From the NCBI GenBank assembly GCA_028874675.1, contig JAPPJA010000302.1, positions 1-29,063 on the forward strand: a stretch of DNA of 29,063 nt. The letters run 5' to 3'. The stretch comes from Chloroflexota bacterium (GTDB lineage Bacteria; Chloroflexota; Dehalococcoidia; Lucifugimonadales; UBA3495). Below the pieces are notes generated by a model, which did not search any database, was not told where the DNA came from, and saw only the letters and a program-made list of their open reading frames with translations. Of the stretch, positions 15,697 through 22,961 are shown one piece after another (position 1 is the stretch's first letter; every line of letters starts with the position of its first letter). A program made the position numbers and the translations under genes.

Positions 15697-15947
15697 CGTC
15701 GTTACCGCGCAGGCGGGAACCTGGAACATGTGCAAGTCGTGGGTTGGGTAGGGGCGCATGGCCATGCGCCCCTACGAATTCGGGGGTATGACGGGTGTAT
15801 GGGCAGGCAATTCCCTCAACTCTGAACTGTTACATCGGGACGGGAAGCGTTCCACTCCTGGTGGGGTCGTCAAATCGTCTCGTCATGCTTGAAGCATTAG
15901 GAACATTGACCAAAGCCGGCGAGGTTCCCGCCTTCGCGGAAACGACG
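15697..15947. repeat. Segment bounded by 26-nt inverted repeats, repeat-rich spacer
   Basis: The left arm (15697-15722) contains CCGCGCAGGCGGGAACCT. The right arm (15922-15947) is its reverse complement with 2 mismatches in 26 positions. Between them lie a perfect 28-nt palindrome and a segment (15785-15832) matching the right end of the 178-bp repeat, including TATGACGGG and TCAACTCTGAACTGTT. No gene is supported in the 15644-16033 spacer. Confidence 0.6.
15748..15775. repeat. Perfect 28-nt palindrome (GTAGGGGCGCATGG half-site)
   Basis: GTAGGGGCGCATGG (15748-15761) is followed at once by its exact reverse complement (15762-15775). There is no loop and no T-run. It resembles the segment at 6694-6722 and looks like a member of a short interspersed palindrome family. 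Confidence 0.8.
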
Positions 15948-16033
15948 AGGTGGTGCGTTATGAAGCTTCGCTTTTCAATTTGACGACAGCCCCCAGAGCA
16001 TGTGGCGGAGCGAAGTGACAAAGGGCAATTCTT

Positions 16034-16423
16034 ATGACCAACTTTGATGCGGACGCAACAGAAGACCGGGCTTCGGCGCTGCTGGCGAAGACGGCGCAGC
16101 AGCTGCAGGACGTCCTGGAGCAAGTGGCGCGGAGCCTCAGGCCCTTTCCCTCCTTCCTGGGAATGACGTCGGTCCAAGCCGTTGAAGTGGAACCGGGGCT
16201 TTCCGCAACAAGGGACCTGGGCTGCGTGGTCGTGGACCCCGACGGGCGGTTGTGCAGCCTGGAGATTACGGCAATTTCCGGAATTGCGGGGATGGCCGAG
16301 GCAGACCAGGTGGAACAGTTTCAGCCCCTGGACCTGAGTTCTGAGGAGTACATAGTTTACGCCAGCGCGGCAATTGCCCTGTTGAGCGATGAACTGCGAA
16401 GGAGAGGCGGCAAAGGGACCTAG
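16034..16423 (+). CDS. Small uncharacterised protein (129 aa)
   Basis: I do not recognise this protein. It is acidic, soluble and without membrane segments. Residues about 10-35 (ASALLAKTAQQLQDVLEQVARSLR) look like an amphipathic helix, followed by a short beta-like region with VDPDGRLCSLEI, and a helical C-terminus (EEYIVYASAAIALLSDELRRR). The ribosome binding site is weak (AAAGGG about 8 nt before the ATG). The frame ends in a TAG that overlaps the convergent moaC stop by 4 bases. The ordered amino-acid composition supports a real gene, but there is no homology evidence. Confidence 0.55.
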   Translation: MTNFDADATEDRASALLAKTAQQLQDVLEQVARSLRPFPSFLGMTSVQAVEVEPGLSATRDLGCVVVDPDGRLCSLEITAISGIAGMAEADQVEQFQPLDLSSEEYIVYASAAIALLSDELRRRGGKGT

Positions 16424-16938
16424 ACCGGCTCCAATGCGATGTCGCCGCTCTGGCCGCCCCGCTTGCTGACCAGGCGGATGGAGCCGATCTGCATTCCCCG
16501 GTCCACTGCCTTGCACATGTCGTAAATGGACAGGGCGGCGACGGATACGGCGGTCAGGGCTTCCATTTCCACGCCGGTCTTGCCGGAGGTTGTGGCGGTT
16601 GCGGTGATGTTGACGCTGTTGTTGGCCTTGTCGGCTTCCAGTTCCACGTCAATTTTGTTGAGAGGCAAGGGGTGGCACAGGGGAATGAGCTCTGAAGTGC
16701 GCTTGGCGCCCATTATTCCGGCCAGCTGGGCAATGGTGAAGACGTCACCCTTTTTCACCTGGCCTTCGATAATGAGACGCAGGGTTTCGGGCAGCATGCG
16801 TACGGAACCCCGGGCTATTGCTTCCCGGTCGGTGACGGGTTTCCACCCGACGTCAACCATTTTGGCCCGCCCCTGCTCATCCAGGTGAGTGAGGGTATCG
16901 GATACGGGAGTTGCGGGCTGACGACTGTTATCGGGCAT
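16420..16938 (-). CDS. moaC: Cyclic pyranopterin monophosphate synthase MoaC
   Basis: This is a 172-aa protein matching MoaC, which together with MoaA converts GTP into cyclic pyranopterin monophosphate in molybdenum cofactor synthesis. Landmarks are HLDEQGRAKMVDVG, ARGSVRM, KKGDVFTIAQLAGIMGAKRTSELIPLCHPLPL (about 82-113), TSGKTGVEMEALTAVSVAALSIYDMCKAVDRGM (about 137-170) and a final IRLVSKRGGQSGD. The conserved LCHPLPL and KTGVEMEAL active-site segments and the Lys of DMCKAVD are present. The ATG has AGGAG about 8 nt upstream. It is the last gene of a - strand cluster that also contains moaA, so the pathway partner is close by. Confidence 0.96.
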   Translation of the reverse strand: MPDNSRQPATPVSDTLTHLDEQGRAKMVDVGWKPVTDREAIARGSVRMLPETLRLIIEGQVKKGDVFTIAQLAGIMGAKRTSELIPLCHPLPLNKIDVELEADKANNSVNITATATTSGKTGVEMEALTAVSVAALSIYDMCKAVDRGMQIGSIRLVSKRGGQSGDIALEPV

Positions 16939-17015
16939 AGGAAATGCTCCTGGAGCCGGCTGGCTGATTTTGGGGAGCCGAAAATTTGCTGGACTTCTCT
17001 TGGCCGGAGGCGGGG

Positions 17016-17294
17016 TCAGGCGCCGCAGCTCTTGCAGGGCACCCGCCCGTCCATGACCGCCTCCTCGTGGGTGCGGTACTGGCGGAAGCCATTGGCGGCC
17101 TTCGTAAAGCCGGTGGTGAATTTGCAGCCTCGCAGGTGAAAGGTCTTCCTGTTGGAGGTAGCGCTGGCAACGAAAGCGTATTCGACCTCCGTCTCGGCCT
17201 GGGGCTCGTCCCCCGTACCTTCCATGGCTTCGATCTTTTTCCGGATCTCCTCAACCGCATCCCACAGGTATTGCACATCGCGGTCCTGAATCAT
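17016..17294 (-). CDS. Small Ada-type zinc-binding-like protein
   Basis: This 92-aa protein sits between moaA and moaC. The N-terminal about 25 residues (VQYLWDAVEEIRKKIEAME) look like a short coiled coil. The C-terminal half (TFHLRGCKFT, then FRQYRTHEEAVMDGRVPCKSCGA) resembles the metal-binding domain of Ada: FH-x3-C, a helix starting with HEEAV, then RPCK-x-C. His53, Cys57, Cys87 and Cys90 could bind one zinc. The methyltransferase domain of Ada is absent. The ATG has GGAGGA 5 nt upstream. Its place suggests co-expression with the molybdenum cofactor genes, but no functional link is shown. Confidence 0.8.
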   Translation of the reverse strand: MIQDRDVQYLWDAVEEIRKKIEAMEGTGDEPQAETEVEYAFVASATSNRKTFHLRGCKFTTGFTKAANGFRQYRTHEEAVMDGRVPCKSCGA

Positions 17295-17399
17295 CCTGTT
17301 CCTCCGGAATAGCTGGATGAATTGAGAGTCCTGATTTACCTTTCCTGGCGTCGCCAGAGTTGGCGCTGAAGCGCAGGCAAACAGCGGACCAAACTGCCG

Positions 17400-18416
17400 T
17401 CAGCCCCCTATGTGGTACATCTCTACTTTCTGGCGGCCGTTCTGCAATGGAGCCAGCTCGGCGCGTTCCTCCGAGTATCGGTCGGCACGACGACCCCATA
17501 TCGCCTTGATCCGGTCGGAGAGCTGGGAGTCGGATGCTCCGGAGCGCAGGAAGTCCCGCAAGTCCACGCCTCCCGAGGCGAACAGGCAGGTGTAGATCTT
17601 GCCGTCGGTGGAAAGGCGGGCTCTGGTGCAGTCGCCGCAGAAGGGCATGGACACGGAGGCTATTACGCCGATTTCCCCGTCGCCATCCCGGTAGCGGTAC
17701 CGGTTGGCCACCTCTCCCCGGTAGTTGCTGGCAATGGGCTCAAGGGGAAGCTCGGCGTCAATCAGCTTTACGATATCCGCCGCCGGAACTACGTGGTCCC
17801 ATTTCCAGCCGTTTCGGTTGCCAACATCCATGTATTCGATGAAGCGGACGATGTGGCCGGTACCCTTGAAATGCCTGGCCAGGTCAACGACGGTGTGGTC
17901 GTTAACTCCCTTCTGGACTACCGCGTTAATCTTGACGGGGGATAGACCAACCTGGACGGCGCTTTCTATGCCGTCGAGGACGCGCTGGACCGGAAAACCG
18001 CGGCCGTTCATTTCCCGAAATATCCCGTCGTCAATGGTATCCAGGCTGACGGTTACGCGCTTGAGGCCCGCGTCCTTCAGGGCCTGAGCCTGCTGGGGCA
18101 ACAGGTATGCGTTGGTGGTGAGGGTCAGGTCGAGCGCGGGGTCAAGGTCGGCCAGCATAGCAACGAGAAGAGGCAGGTCGGTGCGCAAAAGAGGTTCACC
18201 GCCGGTAATCCGAAGTTTATTGACGCCATGGTCCACGAAGGCGCGAGTCAGGCGGGTGATTTCCTCGAAGGTGAGGACCTCTTCCTTGGGGAGGAACTGG
18301 TAGGCCTCGCCGAAAATTTCGGCCGGCATGCAGTAGGTGCAACGGAAATTGCACCGGTCAGTAACGGAAATCCTCAAGTCCCTGAGGGGACGTCCGAATG
18401 AATCCTGGATGGTCAA
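17400..18416 (-). CDS. moaA: GTP 3',8-cyclase MoaA (radical SAM)
   Basis: This is a 338-aa radical SAM enzyme that starts molybdenum cofactor synthesis by cyclising GTP. The N-terminal cluster is Cys22-x3-Cys26-x2-Cys29 (DRCNFRCTYCMP). SAM-binding motifs include LRITGGEPLLR and TVSLDTI. The C-terminal second cluster is CGDCTRARLSTDGKIYTC, and the protein ends in the Gly-Gly (HIGG) needed for activity in known MoaA. The only start in frame is TTG at 18416, just after an in-frame TAA, and no clear ribosome binding site is visible. It lies 43 nt downstream of rdgB on the same strand and 105 nt before the zinc-binding-like gene. Confidence 0.96.
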   Translation of the reverse strand: MTIQDSFGRPLRDLRISVTDRCNFRCTYCMPAEIFGEAYQFLPKEEVLTFEEITRLTRAFVDHGVNKLRITGGEPLLRTDLPLLVAMLADLDPALDLTLTTNAYLLPQQAQALKDAGLKRVTVSLDTIDDGIFREMNGRGFPVQRVLDGIESAVQVGLSPVKINAVVQKGVNDHTVVDLARHFKGTGHIVRFIEYMDVGNRNGWKWDHVVPAADIVKLIDAELPLEPIASNYRGEVANRYRYRDGDGEIGVIASVSMPFCGDCTRARLSTDGKIYTCLFASGGVDLRDFLRSGASDSQLSDRIKAIWGRRADRYSEERAELAPLQNGRQKVEMYHIGG

Positions 18417-18459
18417 AACGCAAGAGCCAATTTAGGATTGGGATAGAGGAGAGGGGGCG

Positions 18460-19074
18460 CTATCCGTCACTTACCAGGCGGCACAAGGCCCCGGCGGCCC
18501 GATGCGCGCCGTCGCCACGGTGGCTGATCCGGTTCTTCTCAGCCATGGGAATCTGGGCAATTGTACGGCCGAATGTTGGCAAATAAAAGACCGGATCGTA
18601 GCCGAATCCCAAATCTCCTTCCGGTTCGTATTGTATCATCCCGGCTACGGAGCCTACCACAGATACTTCCGCGCCGCCGGGTTCGCAGATGGCAATAAAG
18701 CACAGGAAGCGGGAGGTACGCTGCTCCCAGGGAACGCCCCGCAGATTGGAAAGCAGCAGTTCCACGCGCTCTTCGTCATTGCGGCAGGTGTCGCCTCCAT
18801 AGCGGGCGGAGTGAACGCCCGGCTGGCCTCTCAGGGCATCCACTTCAAGGCCAGAGTCGTCGGAGAGGGTGAGCATTTCGCCGAGACGGGCATAGGTACG
18901 GGCCTTCAGCCAGGCGTTTTCGCGGAAGGTCGCGCCCGTCTCCTCGACGTCGTGGGTAATGCCGAGGTCATCGAGGGACAGGAGCTCCACGGGCAACCCT
19001 CTGAGCAGTTCAGCGTACTCCCTGACCTTTCCCTGGTTATGGGTAGCGACCAGAAGTCTCTTTCGGCGGTTCAA
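18460..19074 (-). CDS. rdgB: XTP/dITP diphosphatase RdgB/HAM1 family
   Basis: This 204-aa protein removes non-canonical purine nucleotides (ITP, dITP, XTP) by hydrolysis to the monophosphate. Landmarks are ATHNQGKVREYAELL at the N-terminus, TFRENAWLKARTYA (about 49-62), LSDDSGLEVDALRGQPGVHSARYGG (about 69-94), GFGYDPVFYLPTFGRTIAQIPMAEKNRISHRGDG (about 157-190). All the expected nucleotide- and metal-binding segments are present. The start is TTG at 19074 with GAGGT 6 nt upstream and an in-frame stop just before. It lies between the CoA-transferase gene and moaA; the context does not alter the assignment. Confidence 0.95.
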   Translation of the reverse strand: MNRRKRLLVATHNQGKVREYAELLRGLPVELLSLDDLGITHDVEETGATFRENAWLKARTYARLGEMLTLSDDSGLEVDALRGQPGVHSARYGGDTCRNDEERVELLLSNLRGVPWEQRTSRFLCFIAICEPGGAEVSVVGSVAGMIQYEPEGDLGFGYDPVFYLPTFGRTIAQIPMAEKNRISHRGDGAHRAAGALCRLVSDG

Positions 19075-19164
19075 CGGTCAACCTCGTTGGGATGGAATAA
19101 TGGCGAAGAAACGGTATTGGCGGCTGGCAAACAACTTGGTAAAAGGGAATGTTCCGCAGGAAGG

Positions 19165-20439
19165 TCAGATAGTTCCATCGCTGGCGAGCTCGGCCACCTG
19201 TCCCGAGTCATAGCCCAGCCAGGACCCCAATACCTGCTCGTTATGTTCACCCAGGGTCGGACCGGCATGCTCAACGGCGCCGGGAGTGTCGCTGAACTTG
19301 GGGATTACACCAGGCATCACCGTCCGGCCAATCTCCGGGTCATCCACCTGGACAATGTCCTCCCGCTCCAGGTAATGGGGGTCGTTCACAATCTGGGCGC
19401 TGTCATATACCGGGCCAACAACTCCGCCGGCGGGCACCAGAGATTCGAGGATCTGTTCCAGCGGCCTGCTGCCCAGCCATTGCTGCAGAATTTCGTTGAG
19501 AGCGTCCTTGTTCTCCAGGCGGGACCCGTTATTCACAAACCTGGGATCATCAAGCGTGTCGGACAGTCCCATGGCGCGGGCCAGGGCCTCCCAGGTGCTC
19601 TGGGAGGTGGCTGACAGACCGAGCCAGCGGCGATCTTCAGTCTGGTACAGGCTCCTGGGCGCGGCGTCGGGGAAGTCGTTACCTACCCGCTCGCGAACGA
19701 TACCGAGGAGATCGTACATAGGGATGTGGGGAATGCACAGGCGGAACAGGGGTTCAAAGAGGCTCAGGTCCACTACCTGTCCGGTCCTGCCTGTCCCTGA
19801 GGCGTCGGGGGAACTGGCCAGTGCCTGGCGTCGGTACAGGGCCATCATGCCGGCCATGGCGCCGAAAACACCGGCGACCTCGTCGGCCAGGGGAATGGGC
19901 GGCAGGACCGGCGGAGTTTCGGGAAAGCCCGTCATAGCAATGTAACCGCTCATGCACTCGGCAATGGTGCCGAAACCCGGTCGGTCCTTGTAGGGGCCGG
20001 TCTGCCCGAATCCCGAGTAACGGAGGATTACCAGTCCGGGGTTGACCTGGTGCAACTGTTCGGGGCCGATGTTCCACCGCTCCAGGGTGCCCGGGCGGAA
20101 TCCCTCGATGAGCATGTCCGCCTGGGCAGCCAGTTCGAGCAGGAGGGCCTGACCACCGGGCTGGCCCAGGTCGAGGGTAAGGGACCGCTTGTTGCGGGAA
20201 TGAACCTTCCACCACAGCGAGACGCCATTAACGAAGGGACCCCAGTTGCGCAGAGGATCGCCGCCACCGGGGCGTTCGACCTTCACGACATCGGCGCCAA
20301 AGTCGGCGAGGAGACTGCTGGCGGTCCCCCCGGCCACAATAATCGAAAGGTCCAATACCTTGAGGCCCTGCAGGGGGCCAAATGCTGCTGCCTCGTCGGA
20401 TGGCGAAGTGTCTCCTTGAGCCAGGTATTCTGACGGCAA
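19165..20439 (-). CDS. CaiB/BaiF-family class III CoA-transferase
   Basis: This protein of about 424 aa belongs to the class III CoA-transferases, which move CoA between carboxylic acids. Landmarks are GLKVLDLSIIVAGGTASSLLADFGADVVKVERPGGGDPLR, NKRSLTLDLGQPGGQALLLELAAQADMLIEGFRPGTLERW, LVILRYSGFGQTGPYKDRPGF and PIPLADEVAGVFGAMAGMMALYRR, where the Asp of LADEVAG is the likely catalytic residue that forms the aspartyl-CoA anhydride. The C-terminal small domain ends with PGAVEHAGPTLGEHNEQVLGSWLG. TTG at 20439 is chosen because GTGAGG lies 6 nt upstream and the start follows the previous stop by one base; GTG at 20451 would overlap that gene. Substrate and donor are unknown. Confidence 0.92.
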   Translation of the reverse strand: MPSEYLAQGDTSPSDEAAAFGPLQGLKVLDLSIIVAGGTASSLLADFGADVVKVERPGGGDPLRNWGPFVNGVSLWWKVHSRNKRSLTLDLGQPGGQALLLELAAQADMLIEGFRPGTLERWNIGPEQLHQVNPGLVILRYSGFGQTGPYKDRPGFGTIAECMSGYIAMTGFPETPPVLPPIPLADEVAGVFGAMAGMMALYRRQALASSPDASGTGRTGQVVDLSLFEPLFRLCIPHIPMYDLLGIVRERVGNDFPDAAPRSLYQTEDRRWLGLSATSQSTWEALARAMGLSDTLDDPRFVNNGSRLENKDALNEILQQWLGSRPLEQILESLVPAGGVVGPVYDSAQIVNDPHYLEREDIVQVDDPEIGRTVMPGVIPKFSDTPGAVEHAGPTLGEHNEQVLGSWLGYDSGQVAELASDGTI

Positions 20440-20440
20440 T

Positions 20441-21295
20441 TCAGGCCTCACTATCGAAGAATGCTTTAATCTCGCGCAGTACTTCCTTGGGATGCTCCAT
20501 GGGCAGGAAGTGGGAGCCCATGCCCATGGGTTTTACCGCCGCGCCATCAATTTCATTGAGGAAACGCTGGACACCCGTGTCGGACAGGGTCTGTGCCTCG
20601 GGGTAATTGCCCAGGAGCAGCAGAAACCGGCCGGACAGACCCTGGAAGAAGGGGGCAACCCGGAGGGACTCCCGCATCTCGTAAAACTGGGCCTCCACAT
20701 CGGGATGACATTTCAACTCCGCTCGCCCGTCGGAAAGCAGCCGGACGCCGCCATTCATAAAGGCCTGAAATGAGCGCAGGTCCCAGTCCCTGAATGCGGC
20801 ACGCTGGCGGTAGGCGCACAGCATAGCCTCATGACTCTCCCAGACCGCTCGCTTCCGGCGGGTGCGTCGCGCCCGGTCATGGAGTTCGCCGGGGGGAGCA
20901 TTGGCCGGTCTTTCCCCCACCCTGGTCTCCACCAGGCAGGCCTGGGTAATCCTGCCTGGAAGCAGGTGGGCGGCAATGAGGGTTGCCAGTCCGCCTGATG
21001 AATGGCCCACCACCCTGACCCGGGGAAGCTCGAGGGCCCGGATTACCGCGGCCAGGTCCTGCCCAACCAGCTCGAAGCTGTAGCCGCAGTTGGAGGGACC
21101 CGTATCGCCGTGGCCACGCTGGTCGAGGGCCATGACACGGTAATTTGCGGCTAGTCCCTCGGCGATGGGAAACCAGGAATGGGAGGCCAGCCCGGTGGCG
21201 TGCATCATGATAACGGGAGGCTTGCCGGCGTCTCCCCACTCCAGAAAATGGTGAGTGAGGCCGTTGGCGGTAATGTACTTGCTGGCGTATTCCAT
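20441..21295 (-). CDS. Alpha/beta hydrolase
   Basis: This is an alpha/beta-hydrolase fold protein of about 284 aa. Landmarks are PPVIMMHATGLASHSW (oxyanion HATG), VMALDQRGHGDTGPS, VRVVGHSSGGLATLIAAHL (nucleophile Ser99) and GMGSHFLPMEHP (catalytic His). The acid residue is not obvious. The pattern fits esterases, lactonases, C-C hydrolases or haloperoxidase-like enzymes. The cap region (about 140-215) is arginine-rich. ATG at 21295 is preferred over the TTG at 21304, but neither has a strong ribosome binding site. Its stop nearly touches the start of the CoA-transferase gene, so the two are almost certainly translated from one message and may act on the same compound. Confidence 0.9.
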   Translation of the reverse strand: MEYASKYITANGLTHHFLEWGDAGKPPVIMMHATGLASHSWFPIAEGLAANYRVMALDQRGHGDTGPSNCGYSFELVGQDLAAVIRALELPRVRVVGHSSGGLATLIAAHLLPGRITQACLVETRVGERPANAPPGELHDRARRTRRKRAVWESHEAMLCAYRQRAAFRDWDLRSFQAFMNGGVRLLSDGRAELKCHPDVEAQFYEMRESLRVAPFFQGLSGRFLLLLGNYPEAQTLSDTGVQRFLNEIDGAAVKPMGMGSHFLPMEHPKEVLREIKAFFDSEA

Positions 21296-21410
21296 GTGCT
21301 TCAATCGGGAAGGGGGCGCTACGGGTGCGACCGTTCAGTTTGGACAACAGGTTTATCGACGGGCACATTTTAACGGCAGAGCCCGAGGTTAGCCAAATGG
21401 CGGTGTGGGG

Positions 21411-21587
21411 TGCAAGAGTTCAGAATTGGTGGGATTTCCCGGCCAGCCAGCCCCGGCATACCGGCGAAAACCGGGCCAGGAAACCTTGCGACGCTTGACC
21501 TCGGTTCATTGTCAGCCTTGCTGGTTTCCGGCCTCCGCCGGTGTGAAGAGTTCCAGTCCCTCGTGAGTTTCAATTCCGAACTGTTGC
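21411..21587 (-). repeat. MITE-like repeat, copy 2 (177 bp, inverted relative to copy 1)
   Basis: The ends are imperfect inverted repeats: GCAAGAGTTCAGAATTG at the left against GCAACAGTTCGGAATTG at the right (15 of 17 match). The whole segment aligns in reverse complement with 13765-13942. It lies in the 21296-21918 spacer between the hydrolase gene and nuoA. The rest of that spacer (21600-21870) holds GC-rich short inverted repeats, but I recognise no gene or riboswitch. Confidence 0.65.
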
Positions 21588-21873
21588 CGCGTGGTCTCCG
21601 TCTATAGGCGGGTCAGCCGGAAGCCGCGCAAGGAAGTTGGGCTTCAACGGTTGTAATCATGAAAGTCAGAGAGGGGTTTGAAGGAGCAGCCACCGCGAGG
21701 CATCGGGGACCGACCCCTGTGGCCCGATCCGCGGGTTCCCGCCAGTAGTCCGGACCCTTCGGCAGTCCCTGGGTGGGGTGATTTCCTGCTGCCAGGACAG
21801 GCGCAGCCTGAGGGGACATCGAAAGGGATTGCTCCGATTGTGCAGTTTTTCACTATCGGCCTTGAAGGGCTTA

Positions 21874-21882
21874 TGCTATAAT
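21874..21882 (+). promoter_or_regulatory. Extended -10 promoter of the nuo operon
   Basis: TGCTATAAT at 21874-21882 is a perfect TATAAT with the TGn extension. No -35 match is seen at 17 nt (TATCGG at 21854). The predicted start near 21889 leaves a leader of about 30 nt before nuoA. Confidence 0.7.
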
Positions 21883-21918
21883 TTTTCGACAGCTAGAGTT
21901 GAGGTCTGGCCGGGCTGC

Positions 21919-22305
21919 ATGCTTGAAGACTACTTTCGGCAATACGGATTGATTGCCATTTTCGCAGTGGTGGCTTTCGCAGTCCCCACCAGCCTGCTAG
22001 CTGCATCCTGGCTGCTTTCCCGCCTGAAGATTCGTCCCCAAAATCCCACTCCCGTGAAGCTTGAGCCCTACGAATGCGGTGTTCAGACCATAGGCGGGCC
22101 GTGGAACCAGTTCAACTTTCGATATTATCTGTATGCCATTCTCTTCGTTATATTTGACGTCGAGGTGGTGTTCCTGTATCCCTGGGCAACCAGATTCATC
22201 AGCTTTGAATTATTCGCGTTAATCGAGATGGCGGTCTTCGTCGGGATTCTGCTGATCGGGTGGGCGTATGCGTGGCGTAAGCGGGACCTGGAGTGGGGGA
22301 ATTAG
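21919..22305 (+). CDS. nuoA: NADH-quinone oxidoreductase subunit A
   Basis: This 128-aa membrane subunit of respiratory complex I has three transmembrane helices (about 8-32, 63-85 and 95-118). The conserved loop between helices 1 and 2 reads KLEPYECGVQTIGGPWNQFNFRYYLYAILFVIFDVEVVFLYPWA, including the family's ECG and FDVE. The open frame extends upstream, but the ATG at 21919 is chosen because the promoter at 21874 excludes earlier starts and the family N-terminus begins near here. The ribosome binding site is weak (GAGGT at 21901). It is the first gene of the operon and stops 3 nt before nuoB. Confidence 0.95.
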   Translation: MLEDYFRQYGLIAIFAVVAFAVPTSLLAASWLLSRLKIRPQNPTPVKLEPYECGVQTIGGPWNQFNFRYYLYAILFVIFDVEVVFLYPWATRFISFELFALIEMAVFVGILLIGWAYAWRKRDLEWGN

Positions 22306-22308
22306 GTG

Positions 22309-22959
22309 ATGGAATTGTCGGCGTCGCAAGGCCCATTGCACGACCGTACCTGGGGTATTGACCGGGAGGAAGGTCAGATAGTCAAGGACCTGATCGCCGT
22401 TTCCTCCGAACCGATAGAAGTCCCCTCTATTGAAGTCCCTGAAGACCTCAAGAATAACCTCCTTGTAACGTCGGTGGACGCGCTGGTGAACTGGGGTCGG
22501 AAGTCGGCCCTCTGGCCGGTGTCGTTCGGGTTGGCCTGCTGCGCCTTTGAAATGATGGCCACGGCCATGGGCAGATTCGACATTGCCAGGTTCGGGATGG
22601 AGGCCTTCCGCGCCTCTCCCCGGCAGGCCGATCTGATGATTGTGGCGGGCACGGTGACCTGGAAAATGGCGCCCCCGATTCGGCGGATCTACGACCAGAT
22701 GGCCGAGCCCAAGTGGGTAATTTCCATGGGGGTTTGCGCCACCAGTGGGGGCCCCTACTACGGGTCTTACAGCGTCGTGCCCGGTGTTGACCACGTTATT
22801 CCCGTGGACGTTTACGTGCCGGGATGCCCGCCAAGGCCCGATGCCCTGCTCTACGGGATAATGGAACTTCACGAAAAGATCAAGAAGTACCACCACCTGA
22901 GGAGCAGCGGTGAGAACGGGCGGGAAGCGCCGGCCCCCATTCAGGAGACTACAGACTGA
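22309..22959 (+). CDS. nuoB: NADH-quinone oxidoreductase subunit B
   Basis: This 216-aa subunit carries the terminal iron-sulfur cluster N2, which passes electrons to quinone. The ligands are visible: the tandem Cys77-Cys78 in FGLACCAFEMMA, Cys143 in ISMGVCATSGGPY, and Cys173 in YVPGCPPRPDAL. The N-terminal about 55 residues are an extension without cysteines. ATG at 22309 is chosen; GTG at 22306 directly before it is possible. nuoA ends at 22305, so the genes are translationally coupled. The product works with NuoD at the quinone site. Confidence 0.96.
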   Translation: MELSASQGPLHDRTWGIDREEGQIVKDLIAVSSEPIEVPSIEVPEDLKNNLLVTSVDALVNWGRKSALWPVSFGLACCAFEMMATAMGRFDIARFGMEAFRASPRQADLMIVAGTVTWKMAPPIRRIYDQMAEPKWVISMGVCATSGGPYYGSYSVVPGVDHVIPVDVYVPGCPPRPDALLYGIMELHEKIKKYHHLRSSGENGREAPAPIQETTD

Positions 22960-22961
22960 TC

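Noticed and set aside
15830..16516. 228-aa - strand open frame
   Set aside because: It spans a repeat-rich spacer and the antisense of two genes, with low-complexity composition.
18502..19614. 370-aa + strand open frame
   Set aside because: It is antisense to rdgB and the CoA-transferase gene; both are well supported.
21600..21870. Possible riboswitch or leader RNA upstream of nuoA
   Set aside because: Several short GC-rich inverted repeats are present, but no known riboswitch core is recognisable and the promoter at 21874 lies downstream.
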